NCBI RefSeq assembly: GCF_014648895.1
Contig: NZ_BMRZ01000003.1
Span: 1-64,000 of the forward strand
Source of the DNA: Streptomyces tanashiensis
Lineage (GTDB): Bacteria; Actinomycetota; Actinomycetes; Streptomycetales; Streptomycetaceae
DNA: 64,000 bases
Direction of reading: 5' to 3'
Positions 17,282-25,540 of the stretch are shown one piece after another. The first letter of the stretch is position 1. Every line of letters begins with the position of its first letter. Made by a program: the position numbers and the translations under genes. The notes under the pieces were generated by a model. It was not told where the DNA came from. It saw only the letters and a list, made by a program, of their open reading frames with translations, and did no database searches.

Positions 17282-17665
17282 ATGAGCCACGATCCCCGCA
17301 CCCGCCCTGCCTCTCCCGTCCGCCCCGGCGCACCGGCCGCCGAGGCCGGGCTCCTGCGGCGACGATCCGCTGAGGCCATGCTCCTGCGGAGGCGGGGCAT
17401 GATCTGGGCCGGGGTGTTTCTGCCCGCGGTCCCGCTCGCCGCCGTCGCTGCGCTCACCAGCGAGAACGCCGGCCGCTGCGTGGCCTACGGGAACGGCTGC
17501 GGCAGCGTCACGGGCCTGTTCGCCCTCGTGGCCCTCGGGATGGTTCTCGTGGCGCTCGTGACCGTGCAGAGCACCTCGCGCGCCGCCGTCCGCCGCGCCG
17601 CGTACCGGGTCCAGCTCGGCGCGGAGTTCGTCTTCCTGACGCTGGTCATGACGGCCTTCGGCTGA
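17282..17665 (+). CDS. Small membrane protein of unknown function
   Basis: A 127-residue protein with a charged N-terminal tail of about 45 residues containing the repeated LLRRR motif (LLRRRSAEAMLLRRRG), then three hydrophobic segments (about 46-65, 80-100 and 110-127). Two cysteines (GRCVAYGNGCG) lie in the loop between helices 1 and 2. I do not recognise the family. The gene is isolated between the exporter's terminator and a secreted-protein gene. The coding pattern is normal for the genome, and the ATG at 17282 has a -10-like box 6 nt upstream and no ribosome-binding site. Confidence 0.6.
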   Translation: MSHDPRTRPASPVRPGAPAAEAGLLRRRSAEAMLLRRRGMIWAGVFLPAVPLAAVAALTSENAGRCVAYGNGCGSVTGLFALVALGMVLVALVTVQSTSRAAVRRAAYRVQLGAEFVFLTLVMTAFG

Positions 17666-17743
17666 CAGGGGCATGCGGAGGCAACCATTCCTGGGTGTGG
17701 TGCGTCGTACGGCCGTACGACGACTCGCCCGGGAGGGGAACGC

Positions 17744-18148
17744 ATGATCACGGACACCGGCACGGTCCGGACCCTCGCCCGCGTACTCGTCCCCCTCCTC
17801 GCCGCCCTCGCGCTGCTCCTCCTCCCCGGGCCCGGCCCCGGCGGCGGGACCGCCGACGCCGCCGCCGTCTGCCACGGCCGGCCCACCCGGACGATCACCT
17901 TCGCCACCGGCGAGCTGCGCCTCTACCGGACCCGCCAGTACGTCTGCGCCGTCACCGTCGCCACCCGGCCGGGCCCCCGCCGCCCGATGGCCGTCTCGCT
18001 CCAGCCGCGCGGCGCCCGCCCCGTCGTCCGGTCGGGCCGCTTCGACCGGCAGGCGGGCCCCGTGACGGTCCACGCGCTCAACCGCTGCGTCCGGGCGGGC
18101 GGTTCGGTCGCGGGCCGGGGAACGACTACGGGCTGGATCCTGTGCTGA
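17744..18148 (+). CDS. Small secreted protein with four cysteines
   Basis: A 134-residue protein with an N-terminal hydrophobic signal segment (LARVLVPLLAALALLLLPG, about 10-28) and likely cleavage near residue 40 (ADAAA). The mature domain of about 95 residues has four cysteines (AVCHG, YVCAV, NRCVR and the C-terminal residue itself), which could form two disulfides. It has the general look of a small beta-rich extracellular protein. No family is recognised. GGGAGGGGAACGC precedes the ATG, a strong ribosome-binding site. The gene stands alone between a membrane protein and the S37 peptidase. Confidence 0.65.
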   Translation: MITDTGTVRTLARVLVPLLAALALLLLPGPGPGGGTADAAAVCHGRPTRTITFATGELRLYRTRQYVCAVTVATRPGPRRPMAVSLQPRGARPVVRSGRFDRQAGPVTVHALNRCVRAGGSVAGRGTTTGWILC

Positions 18149-18247
18149 TGTACAGGAAAGTCCAAGGGTAAGGACCAACTGGGTCTGGCGGTCCCCACGT
18201 TGTCCCCGCTAGGTTCGCGACACCGTTGTGAACCAAGGGGAGGGTGA

Positions 18248-19699
18248 ATGCGCAAGTCGCTGAGATGGGCGCTGTCGCTTTCGGTGCTCATAGGCACCGT
18301 CGGGTCGACCGGTGTGGCCACCGCCGCGGACACGGAGACCGGCAGCGCGGCCGTCGTCGACTCGCAGAGCACGAGCACCGACATCAAGGACCGCATCCTG
18401 GCGATCCCCGGGATGAGCCTGATCGAGGAGAAGCCGTACGCCGGCTACCGCTACTTCGTCCTGGAGTACGTCCAGCCGATCGACCACCACCGCCCGTGGG
18501 CGGGTACGTTCAAGCAGCGGATCTCGATCCTCCACAAGGACACGAGCCGCCCCACCGTCTTCCGCACCAGCGGCTACGGGCTGAGCACCACGCCGAGCCG
18601 GACCGAGCCGACGCGGATCATCGACGGCAACCAGGTCTCCATGGAGTACCGCTTCTTCACGCCGTCCCGCCCGCAGCCCGCCGACTGGTCGAAGCTGAAC
18701 ATCTGGCAGGCGGCCAGCGACCAGCACCGGATCTACACGGCGCTGAAGGGGATCTACGGCCAGAAGTGGCTCTCCACCGGCGCCAGCAAGGGCGGCATGA
18801 CCGCCACGTACTACGAGCGCTTCTACCCGCGCGACATGGACGGCGTCGTCGCGTACGTGGCCCCGAACGACGTGGTCAACAAGGAGGACTCGGCCTACGA
18901 CCGGTTCTTCGAGACCGTCGGCACGAAGGACTGCCGCGACCGCCTGAACAACATGCAGCGCGAGGCCCTCGTCCGCCGCGAGCCGCTGGAGAAGAAGTAC
19001 AAGGCCTGGGCCGAGTCCGAGGGCGCCACCTTCAACACGGTCGGCTCGCTCGACAAGGCGTACGAGGCCGTCGTCCTCGACTTCGTCTGGGGCTTCTGGC
19101 AGTACTACGGCCAGGACGTCTGCGACCAGATCCCGGACGCGGCGACCGCGAGCGACGACGCCGTCTACGAGACGATCGACGCCTACTCCGGCTGGTCCGC
19201 CTACACCGACCAGGGCCTGGAGTACTACACGCCGTACTACTACCAGGCGGCCACCGAGCTCGGCTCGCCCACCATCAAGCAGCCGCACCTCAACGGCCTG
19301 AGCCGCTACGGCTACCAGCCGGCCAGCAGCTTCGTGCCGCGTGAGATCCCGATGAGGTTCAAGCCGCAGGCGATGCGGGACGTCGACGACTGGGTCCGCA
19401 AGAACGCGAACCACATGCTCTTCGTCTACGGCGGCAACGACCCGTGGGGCTCCGAGAAGTTCCGCCTCGGCAAGGGCGCGCGCGACAGCTACGTGTACGT
19501 GGCGCCGGGCGCCAACCACGGCGCGAACGTCGCGGGTCTCGTCGACGCGGAGCGCGAGAACGCGACGGCGCGCATCCTGGCCTGGGCGGGTGTCCCCGCA
19601 CCGGCGGCGCAGGCGGCACAGCCGCTGGCCCGCTTTGACGCGCGGCTCGACACGGTGCCGGACGAGGAAGCGACACGGGAACACGGCCTGAGGCCGTAA
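18248..19699 (+). CDS. Secreted tripeptidyl aminopeptidase (peptidase family S37)
   Basis: A 483-residue protein with a signal peptide (about 1-28, ending GVATAAD). It matches the Streptomyces S37 (PS-10) serine aminopeptidases: YFVLEYVQPIDHHRP near 75, a GASKGGMTATYY nucleophile elbow (Ser about 179), YGGNDPWGSEKF (Asp about 397) and GANHGAN (His about 422). The family removes tripeptides or proline-containing ends from extracellular proteins. An AAGGGGAGGG ribosome-binding site precedes the ATG. Downstream lies the large inverted repeat, which probably ends this transcript. Confidence 0.9.
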   Translation: MRKSLRWALSLSVLIGTVGSTGVATAADTETGSAAVVDSQSTSTDIKDRILAIPGMSLIEEKPYAGYRYFVLEYVQPIDHHRPWAGTFKQRISILHKDTSRPTVFRTSGYGLSTTPSRTEPTRIIDGNQVSMEYRFFTPSRPQPADWSKLNIWQAASDQHRIYTALKGIYGQKWLSTGASKGGMTATYYERFYPRDMDGVVAYVAPNDVVNKEDSAYDRFFETVGTKDCRDRLNNMQREALVRREPLEKKYKAWAESEGATFNTVGSLDKAYEAVVLDFVWGFWQYYGQDVCDQIPDAATASDDAVYETIDAYSGWSAYTDQGLEYYTPYYYQAATELGSPTIKQPHLNGLSRYGYQPASSFVPREIPMRFKPQAMRDVDDWVRKNANHMLFVYGGNDPWGSEKFRLGKGARDSYVYVAPGANHGANVAGLVDAERENATARILAWAGVPAPAAQAAQPLARFDARLDTVPDEEATREHGLRP

Positions 19700-19792
19700 C
19701 GCACCGCTGCGGGGCGCGCCCCAGCCCGTGTGGGCCCGGGGCCCGCCCCGTGGGGGCGGCGCCCACCCCCGTTGTGGGCCGGCGCCCCGCCC

Positions 19793-19997
19793 GTGTGGGC
19801 AATCGTCCCGCTGGGGCGGGACGGGTGGGCACACGGGACGGCGCCTCTAGCGGCGCCTCCGCGTTCCGCGCCTGGACCCGCACCACTCGTGCACTGCACC
19901 GGGGGTGCGGGTCGGGGCGCGGGAGCCTCGGGCGCCGGCAAGGGCGCCGTTCCGTTGTGCCCACCCGTTCCGCCCCAGCGGAACGATTGCCCACAAC
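19793..19997. repeat. Large imperfect inverted repeat built from two palindromic units
   Basis: The left arm (19793-19884) and right arm (19904-19997) are reverse complements along about 93 columns with a 19-nt centre. The outer 54 columns differ at only about five positions; the inner 10 bp (GACCCGCACC / GGTGCGGGTC) are perfect. Each arm begins with the dispersed palindrome also seen at 11.1 kb (GTGGGCAATCG...CTGGGGCGG...GGGTGGGCACA). The structure sits between the convergent S37 peptidase and GH3 genes. No coding potential is evident. It could act as a bidirectional terminator or be the relic of a small mobile repeat. Confidence 0.8.
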
Positions 19998-20019
19998 GGC
20001 GGGGCGCCGTCCGTGGCGG

Positions 20020-20053
20020 GTGGGCACCGCCCCGCGGAACGCCTGCCCACAAC
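20020..20053. repeat. Dispersed palindromic repeat, degenerate copy
   Basis: GTGGGCACCGCCCCGCGGAA followed by CGCCTGCCCACAAC is a third, shortened copy of the unit, 11 bp before the end of the GH3 gene. A further partial copy (GTTGTGGGCC) starts at 19771. Confidence 0.55.
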
Positions 20054-20064
20054 GGCGGCCACCG

Positions 20065-21885
20065 TCAGCGCGCGTACGACAAGCCGTACCCCACCGGATA
20101 CAGGACCTTCGTCGGGTCGTCCGCGTTCTGGACCGGGACCGGGAGCCGGCCCCGCGGCCGGGCGCGGCCCGCCAGGACCCGGACCGCGGCCCGGAGTTCG
20201 ACGTCGGTCCAGGAGTACGCGGCGAGGGCCGCCCGCTGGCCTCCGAGACGGGCGACGTCGTACGGGTTGCGGATCGCGACCGTCACGACGGGCACCCCGG
20301 TCGCGACGAGCCGCGCGACGAGGGTGCGCTGCGGGCTGGTCGCCGACACGTTGTACGTGCCGACGAGGACCACGTCCTTGCCGGCCGCCGCCGCCACCGC
20401 CTCCTCGATCTTCGCGGCCGTCGGGGTGATCCCGGTGGAGAGCGCGGTCGCGGTGAAGCCCAACTCCGTCAGGGCGGTCGCGAGCGTCGTGGTCGGCGGT
20501 CCCGTCGTGCCGGACGGCGACGCCGGGTCGGCGCCGACGACGAGGACCGAGCGGTGGGAGGCCGGGCTCAGCGGCAGGAAGCCGTCCTCGTTGAGCAGCA
20601 GGGTCGTGGTGGCCTCGGCGATCCGGTCCGCGTGGGCGAGGTGGGCGTCGGTGCCGACCACCCGGTCGACGCCCGCCCGGGTCGCGTACGCCTGCCGGAA
20701 GAGGCCCAGTTTCGCCTTGAGCCGCAGGATCCGCAGGATCGATTCGTCGAGCCGTGCCTCCGTCAGCTCGCCGTCCCTGACGGCCTTCAGGACCGCGTTC
20801 CAGGCCACGTCGAGCCTGGGCGGGTTGAGCAGCTGGTCCACTCCGGCCTTCAGGGCGAGGACCGGGACGCGCTCGTCCCCGTACTTGGTGCGCACGCCCT
20901 CCATGCCGAGGGAGTCCGTGACCACCACGCCGTCGTAGCCGAGCTGTTCGCGCAGGATGCCGGTGAGGATGGGGCGGGAGAGCGTCGCCGGGTCCTCGCT
21001 GGGGTCGAGCGCCGGGACCACGATGTGCGCGGTCATGATCGAGTCGATGCCGGCCGCGATCGCCGAACGGAACGGCGGCGCGTCGAGCTCCGCCCACTGC
21101 TCCCGGGTGTGGGTGATGGTCGGCAGGCCGTAGTGGCTGTCGACGGCGGTGTCGCCGTGGCCCGGGAAGTGCTTGGAGGTGGCGGCGACCCCGGCCCGCT
21201 GGTAGCCCTTCACCTGGGCGGCGACGAGCCCGGCGACGGCCTGGGGGTCGGAGCCGAAGGAGCGGACGCCGATGACCGGGTTGGCCGGGTTGACGTTGAC
21301 GTCGGCGACCGGGGCGTAGTTCTGCCGGATGCCGACGGCGGCGAGCTCCTCGCCCGCGATCTGCGCGGCCTTGCGGGCGTCCGCGTGCGAGCCCCCGGCG
21401 CCGAGGGCCATCGCGCCGGGCAGCAGGGTGGCGGGCTTGCCGACCCGGCAGACGATGCCGTGCTCCTGGTCGGTGGAGATGAGCACGGGGACGGGGGTGG
21501 GCTGTGCGAGCGCGGCCCGCTGGATGCCGTTGGAGAGCGCGGCGATCTGCTGCGGGTCGCGGGTGTTGTGGGCCCAGGAGAAGTAGATGACCCCGCCGAC
21601 GTGGTAGCGCTCGACGAGCTCGGCGGCCGTGCGGACGCCGATCTCCGCGAGGTTGGCGTCGATGTCGGCCTGGTCGGGGGCGGTGGCGGAGTGGCCGTAG
21701 ACCCGCATGACGAAGAGCTGGCCGACCTTCTCCTCCAGCGACATCCGGTCGATGATCCGCTGGAGCTTCCGGTCGTCGTTCGCGTGGGCCACGGGGGCGG
21801 TGACGCCGGTGACGGCCGCCGCGGCGGCTGCGGCGGTCACCGTGAGGAGGGTGCGTCGGGAGGGGGCGGGGGCGCGGTGGTGCAC
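20065..21885 (-). CDS. Glycoside hydrolase family 3, beta-N-acetylhexosaminidase type (secreted)
   Basis: A 606-residue GH3 protein. The N-terminus has a twin-arginine signal (PSRRTLLTVTAAAAAAAVTG, about 8-27), so it is probably exported folded by Tat. The TIM-barrel domain has the NagZ-type KHFPGHGDT...DSH acid/base loop (about 237-250) and the nucleophile motif VVTDSLGMEGV (about 318), followed by the second alpha/beta domain. It should release N-acetylglucosamine from chitin-derived or peptidoglycan-derived substrates. The GTG start at 21885 has GGAAGGAG 5 nt upstream, better than the upstream in-frame ATG. The gene converges on the S37 peptidase across the repeat region. Confidence 0.92.
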   Translation of the reverse strand: MHHRAPAPSRRTLLTVTAAAAAAAVTGVTAPVAHANDDRKLQRIIDRMSLEEKVGQLFVMRVYGHSATAPDQADIDANLAEIGVRTAAELVERYHVGGVIYFSWAHNTRDPQQIAALSNGIQRAALAQPTPVPVLISTDQEHGIVCRVGKPATLLPGAMALGAGGSHADARKAAQIAGEELAAVGIRQNYAPVADVNVNPANPVIGVRSFGSDPQAVAGLVAAQVKGYQRAGVAATSKHFPGHGDTAVDSHYGLPTITHTREQWAELDAPPFRSAIAAGIDSIMTAHIVVPALDPSEDPATLSRPILTGILREQLGYDGVVVTDSLGMEGVRTKYGDERVPVLALKAGVDQLLNPPRLDVAWNAVLKAVRDGELTEARLDESILRILRLKAKLGLFRQAYATRAGVDRVVGTDAHLAHADRIAEATTTLLLNEDGFLPLSPASHRSVLVVGADPASPSGTTGPPTTTLATALTELGFTATALSTGITPTAAKIEEAVAAAAGKDVVLVGTYNVSATSPQRTLVARLVATGVPVVTVAIRNPYDVARLGGQRAALAAYSWTDVELRAAVRVLAGRARPRGRLPVPVQNADDPTKVLYPVGYGLSYAR

Positions 21886-22020
21886 TGATGCTCCTTCCGG
21901 CCGTGCAAGGTTGAAGGAAACTTCCAAGGAGTCACGGATAGCCCGAAAGTAACTGCCAGGTCAAGGACCCGCGCAGGAATCGCGTCCTCCCCACGGGAAT
22001 CGCGGACGCGCGCGGGCCGA

Positions 22021-22326
22021 TCACCCGGCGGAGGCGATCGAGGGCCAGGGCTCCTGGAGCGTACGGACCGTCTCCCGGATCGCCGGGCGCCGCGCCGCAC
22101 CCGTCCGCCACATGGCGTGCAGCCGGCGCGTCGGCATCGGGTCGAGCCGCACCGGCACCACCTCCGGCGGCAGCGCCCCGCGCCCCAGGCGGGGGACCAG
22201 GGCGATGCCCAGACCGGCCGCCACCAGGGCCACCTGCGTGTGGTTCTCCTCCGCCTGATGGACGATCAGCGGCCCGTACCCCGTCGCCCGCAGCGTCCGC
22301 GTCAGCCAGGGCTGCTCCGCCGCCAC
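22021..22326 (-). pseudogene. LysR-type regulator, C-terminal remnant
   Basis: About 100 codons encoding the end of a LysR substrate-binding domain (HQAEENHTQVALVAAGLGIALVPRLGRG, then a C-terminal tail). A complete LysR has about 300 residues with an N-terminal helix-turn-helix, which is absent. Homology stops near 22326, exactly where an EamA-transporter remnant begins on the other strand. There is no ribosome-binding site at the GTG. This looks like a gene broken by deletion. Confidence 0.7.
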
Positions 22327-22578
22327 CCGGCCTCCTCCGTCGCCCCGTTCTCGCTCCTCGTCCCCGTCTTCGGCATGTCCTCGGCGGCCCTGTTCCTGGG
22401 CGAACCGGTGACCCCGCTCCGCTGGTGCGCGGCGGCCCTGCTGGTCGGGGGAGTGGCGCTGACGTCGCTCGCGCCGGGCCGTGTCCCGGGCAGCGGGCCG
22501 GGACGGAATCCCGTGGCGCCCGCCGAGCCCGCGGTCGTATCGTTCCCCCGTCCCACCAGCCAGGAAAGGCGCGCATGA
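22312..22578 (+). pseudogene. EamA/DMT transporter, C-terminal remnant
   Basis: Translation from LLRRHPASSVAPFSLLVPVF through GEPVTPLRWCAAALLVGGVAL is the end of an EamA (drug/metabolite) transporter, about the last two helices plus a tail. The 200-residue N-terminal part is missing. Its TGA overlaps the ATG of the next gene (ATGA, 22575-22578). With the LysR remnant it marks an internal deletion of a once divergent pair. Confidence 0.7.
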
Positions 22579-23138
22579 CCTTCGAGCACATCACCGTCGA
22601 CGCCCCCGAACCCGCTCCCGGCGCCGTCCTGTTGGCGGGCATCCCCGGCAGCGGCAAGTCCACGGTCGCGGCGGCCCTCGCGGCGCGCTTCACCCGCGCC
22701 GCGCACATCGAGGTCGACCACCTCCAGGAGCTCATCGTCCAGGGCTGCCACTGGCCGACCCCGGACGGCGACCCGGAGGCGGACCGCCAGATCCTGCTGC
22801 GCGCCAGGAACGGCTGCCTCCTTGCGGACAGCTTCGCCGCGGCGGGCTTCCTGCCGGTCCTCGACGACGTGGTCGTACGCCGCTCCCACCTGGACTTCTA
22901 CCGCGCCCACGCGAAGGCGGTCCCGCTCCACGTGGTGATCCTCGCCCCGGGCCCGGACAAGGCCTGGGAACGCAACAACGCCCGCCACAAGAAGCTCACG
23001 ACGAACTGGGCCTTCCTGGACGAGGCCATGCGCGCGGAGCTCTCGGGCGAGGGCGTCTGGATCGACAACGCGGACCAGACGGTCGAGGAGACGGTCGAAG
23101 CGGTCCTGACGGCGACGGGCCTGACGCCGGAGAAGTGA
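22575..23138 (+). CDS. P-loop kinase / ATP-binding protein
   Basis: A 187-residue protein with a Walker A motif GIPGSGKST (about 22-30), then VDHLQELIV, LLADSFAAAGFLPVLDDVVV and an RNNARHKKL lid-like region. It belongs to the AAA_33/zeta-toxin-like nucleoside or aminoglycoside kinase group, in which ATP phosphorylates a small molecule. The substrate cannot be told. Its ATG overlaps the stop of the transporter remnant, and AGGAAAGG lies upstream, so it was probably once co-transcribed with the intact transporter. Its promoter today is unclear, because the deletion would have removed the original divergent promoter. Confidence 0.75.
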   Translation: MTFEHITVDAPEPAPGAVLLAGIPGSGKSTVAAALAARFTRAAHIEVDHLQELIVQGCHWPTPDGDPEADRQILLRARNGCLLADSFAAAGFLPVLDDVVVRRSHLDFYRAHAKAVPLHVVILAPGPDKAWERNNARHKKLTTNWAFLDEAMRAELSGEGVWIDNADQTVEETVEAVLTATGLTPEK

Positions 23139-23142
23139 CGCA

Positions 23143-23196
23143 GCCCTCGGAGCGCGGGAGGCCGCCGGTCTTTACGGTGATCTCCCGCCCGAGGGC
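23143..23196. terminator. Bidirectional terminator hairpin
   Basis: GCCCTCGG + GCGGGAG on the left (23143-23160) pair with CTCCCGC + CCGAGGGC (23182-23196) with a small bulge and a 21-nt loop, between the convergent kinase and LacI genes. Confidence 0.6.
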
Positions 23197-23229
23197 CTCC
23201 GTACGCGGCCACCTCACCGCAGCGCCCCG

Positions 23230-24276
23230 CTACCCCCGCGGCCGCGCCGTCGACCCCCGGATGACCAGCTCCCCCGGGACCGTCTCCCGGCCGCCCGCCG
23301 GAGGCTCCTCCGCGCCCGTGGCCAGGCGGCCCGCGCGGGCGCCCGCCTCGTGCAGCGGGAGCCGGACCGTCGTGAGGGCCGGGACCGCGTCCACCGAGAA
23401 CGGGAGGTCGTCGAAGCCCGCGACCGACACGTCGCCGGGGATGGACAGGCCCCGTTCCCGCAGGGCCGCGCAGACGCCGAGCGCCACCGTGTCGTTGGCC
23501 GCGACGACCGCCGTCAGGTGCGGGTCGCGGGCGAGGAGCTCGGCCGTCGCCGCGTGGCCGGAGGCCCGGTCGTAGGGGCCGTGGACCGTCGGCCCCTCGG
23601 CCACACCCGCCGCCGCGAGCGCCTCCCGGTGGCCCTCCAGGCGGTGCCGGGTGGTGGTGCGGTCGGCAGGGCCCGCCACGTAACCGATCCGCCGGTGGCC
23701 GAGGCCGAGCAGGTGCTCGGCGAGGAGCCGCGCGCCGGTCCGGTTGTCGAAGACGAGGGCCGCCGCGCTCGCGTCGCCCGAGACCGGCGGGCGCCCGCAC
23801 AGCACGACCCGGGTCCCCGCCTCCGCCAGCTTCGTCAGCTTGCCGGCCGTCGCCGCGAGGTGCTCCGGGTCCTCCAGGGACCCGCCCATGAGGATCACGG
23901 CCGCGGCCCGCTGCCGCTGGAGCAGGGTGAGGTAGGTCAGCTCGCGCTCGGGGGAGCCGCCGGTGTTGCAGACGACGGCGAGCTTCTCGCCCCCGCCGCG
24001 CCCGGTGGCGCTCTCCCCGATCGCGCTCTGGGCCGCGCTCGCCATGATCCCGAAGAACGGGTCGGCGATGTCGTTGACGAGGACGCCGACCAGGTCGGAG
24101 GTGGCGGCGGCGAGGGAGCTCGCGGGGCCGTTGAGGACGTAGTCCAGCTCGTCCACGGCCCGCAGCACCCGTTCCCGGGTCGACTCGGCGACCGGGTAGT
24201 TGCCGTTCAGGACGCGGGAGACGGTGGCGGGGGAGACCCGTGCGCGGGCGGCCACGTCCGCCAGGGTGACGGTCAT
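23230..24276 (-). CDS. LacI family transcriptional regulator
   Basis: A 348-residue LacI protein with the classic N-terminal helix-turn-helix and hinge (TLADVAARARVSPATVSRVLNGNYPVAE, residues 4-31) and a periplasmic-binding-like sugar domain (GVLVNDIADPFFGIMA, VVLCGRPPVSGD, VAANDTVALGV and GFDDLPFS). It is divergent from the Gfo/Idh-DUF993-isomerase operon, with a perfect LacI operator between them. It is probably the repressor of that operon, released by a sugar-like inducer that I cannot identify. Confidence 0.93.
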   Translation of the reverse strand: MTVTLADVAARARVSPATVSRVLNGNYPVAESTRERVLRAVDELDYVLNGPASSLAAATSDLVGVLVNDIADPFFGIMASAAQSAIGESATGRGGGEKLAVVCNTGGSPERELTYLTLLQRQRAAAVILMGGSLEDPEHLAATAGKLTKLAEAGTRVVLCGRPPVSGDASAAALVFDNRTGARLLAEHLLGLGHRRIGYVAGPADRTTTRHRLEGHREALAAAGVAEGPTVHGPYDRASGHAATAELLARDPHLTAVVAANDTVALGVCAALRERGLSIPGDVSVAGFDDLPFSVDAVPALTTVRLPLHEAGARAGRLATGAEEPPAGGRETVPGELVIRGSTARPRG

Positions 24277-24337
24277 CGCGTGCGTACCTCCAGGGCCTTG
24301 TCGGCGGCGATGTCGGCAGGCTAGCGTCCCCCTCGAT

Positions 24338-24351
24338 AGAAAGCGCTTTCT
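24338..24351. promoter_or_regulatory. LacI-type operator (perfect 14-bp palindrome)
   Basis: AGAAAGCGCTTTCT is fully palindromic and matches the usual operator of LacI proteins with the central CG. It lies 62 bp upstream of the LacI start and 38 bp upstream of the oxidoreductase start. Confidence 0.8.
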
Positions 24352-24388
24352 TCAGAGGGGCGCGGAGTACCGCGGAGAGGAACCTTTC

Positions 24389-25540
24389 GTGACACGCAGG
24401 ACAGTCCGCATCGCCATGAACGGCGTCACCGGGCGCATGGGACACCGCCAGCACCTCGTCCGCTCGATCCTCGCCCTGCGCGAACAGGGCGGCCTCGACC
24501 TCGGCAACGGCGAGACCCTCTGGCCGGAGCCCGTCCTCGTCGGCCGCCGCGAGCACGCCCTGCGCGCCCTCGCCGAGCGCCACGGCCTCACCGAGTGGTC
24601 CACCGACCTCGACGCCGTCCTCGCCGACGACTCCGTCGACATCTACTTCGACGCCCAGGTCACCTCCGCCCGCGTCGAGGCGATCACCAAGGCCATAGCG
24701 GCGGGCAAGCACGTCTACACCGAGAAGCCCACCGCGGCGGACCTGGCCGGCGCCCTCGAACTCGCCCGCCTCGCCGGCGAGAAGGGCATCAAGCACGGCG
24801 TCGTCCAGGACAAGCTGTTCCTGCCGGGCCTGCTCAAGCTCAAGCGCCTCATCGACGGCGGCTTCTTCGGCGAGATCCTGTCCGTGCGCGGCGAGTTCGG
24901 CTACTGGGTCTTCGAGGGCGACTGGCAGGACGCCCAGCGCCCCAGCTGGAACTACCGCGCGGAGGACGGCGGCGGCATCGTCGTCGACATGTTCCCGCAC
25001 TGGGAGTACGTGCTCCACGAGCTCTTCGGCCGGGTCACGAGCGTCTCCGCGCACGTCGCCACGCACGTCCCGCGGCGCTGGGACGAGCAGGGCAAGCCCT
25101 ACGAGGCCACCGCCGACGACGCCGCGTACGGCATCTTCCAGCTGGAGGGCGGCGCCATCGCCCAGATCAACTCCTCCTGGACGGTCCGCGTCCACCGCGA
25201 CGAGCTCGTCGAGTTCCAGGTCGACGGCACCCACGGCTCCGCCGTCGCCGGACTGCGCGGCTGCCGCGTCCAGCACCGCTCGGCCACCCCGAAGCCCGTC
25301 TGGAACCCCGACATCCCCGCCACCGAGTCCTTCCGCGACCAGTGGCAGGAGGTCCCCGACAACGCCGAGTTCGACAACGGCTTCAAGGCCCAGTGGGAGC
25401 TCTTCCTCCGGCACGTCGCGCTCGACGAGCCGTACCACTGGGACCTCCTCGCCGGCGCCCGCGGCGTCCAGCTCGCCGAGCTGGGCCTGCGCTCCGCCGC
25501 CGAGGGCCGCCGCCTGGAGGTCCCGGAGGTGACGCTGTGA
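24389..25540 (+). CDS. Gfo/Idh/MocA family oxidoreductase
   Basis: A 383-residue protein with an N-terminal Rossmann fold (VRIAMNGVTGRMGHRQHL, about 6-23) and the family's EKP catalytic motif (HVYTEKPTA, about 110), then a C-terminal alpha/beta domain. Such enzymes oxidise or reduce sugars or cyclitols with NAD(P). GTG 24389 was chosen because GGAGAGGAAC lies just upstream and the LacI operator would otherwise fall inside the gene. It is the first gene of a three-gene overlapping operon with DUF993 and a TIM-barrel isomerase. Substrate unknown. Confidence 0.9.
   Translation: MTRRTVRIAMNGVTGRMGHRQHLVRSILALREQGGLDLGNGETLWPEPVLVGRREHALRALAERHGLTEWSTDLDAVLADDSVDIYFDAQVTSARVEAITKAIAAGKHVYTEKPTAADLAGALELARLAGEKGIKHGVVQDKLFLPGLLKLKRLIDGGFFGEILSVRGEFGYWVFEGDWQDAQRPSWNYRAEDGGGIVVDMFPHWEYVLHELFGRVTSVSAHVATHVPRRWDEQGKPYEATADDAAYGIFQLEGGAIAQINSSWTVRVHRDELVEFQVDGTHGSAVAGLRGCRVQHRSATPKPVWNPDIPATESFRDQWQEVPDNAEFDNGFKAQWELFLRHVALDEPYHWDLLAGARGVQLAELGLRSAAEGRRLEVPEVTL

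Noticed and set aside
13399..17457. A 1352-residue open frame on the minus strand opposite the ABC exporter
   Set aside because: It is a GC-rich shadow frame (Val/Gly/Glu/Asp-rich text with no domain) of a well-supported gene. The same applies to the long minus-strand frames at 9865-12885 and 22898-25573 and the plus-strand frame at 3041-5044.
18200..18247. A promoter before the S37 peptidase (TAGGTT with possible -35 TCTGGC)
   Set aside because: The boxes fit poorly and the spacing is uncertain; left out of the feature list.
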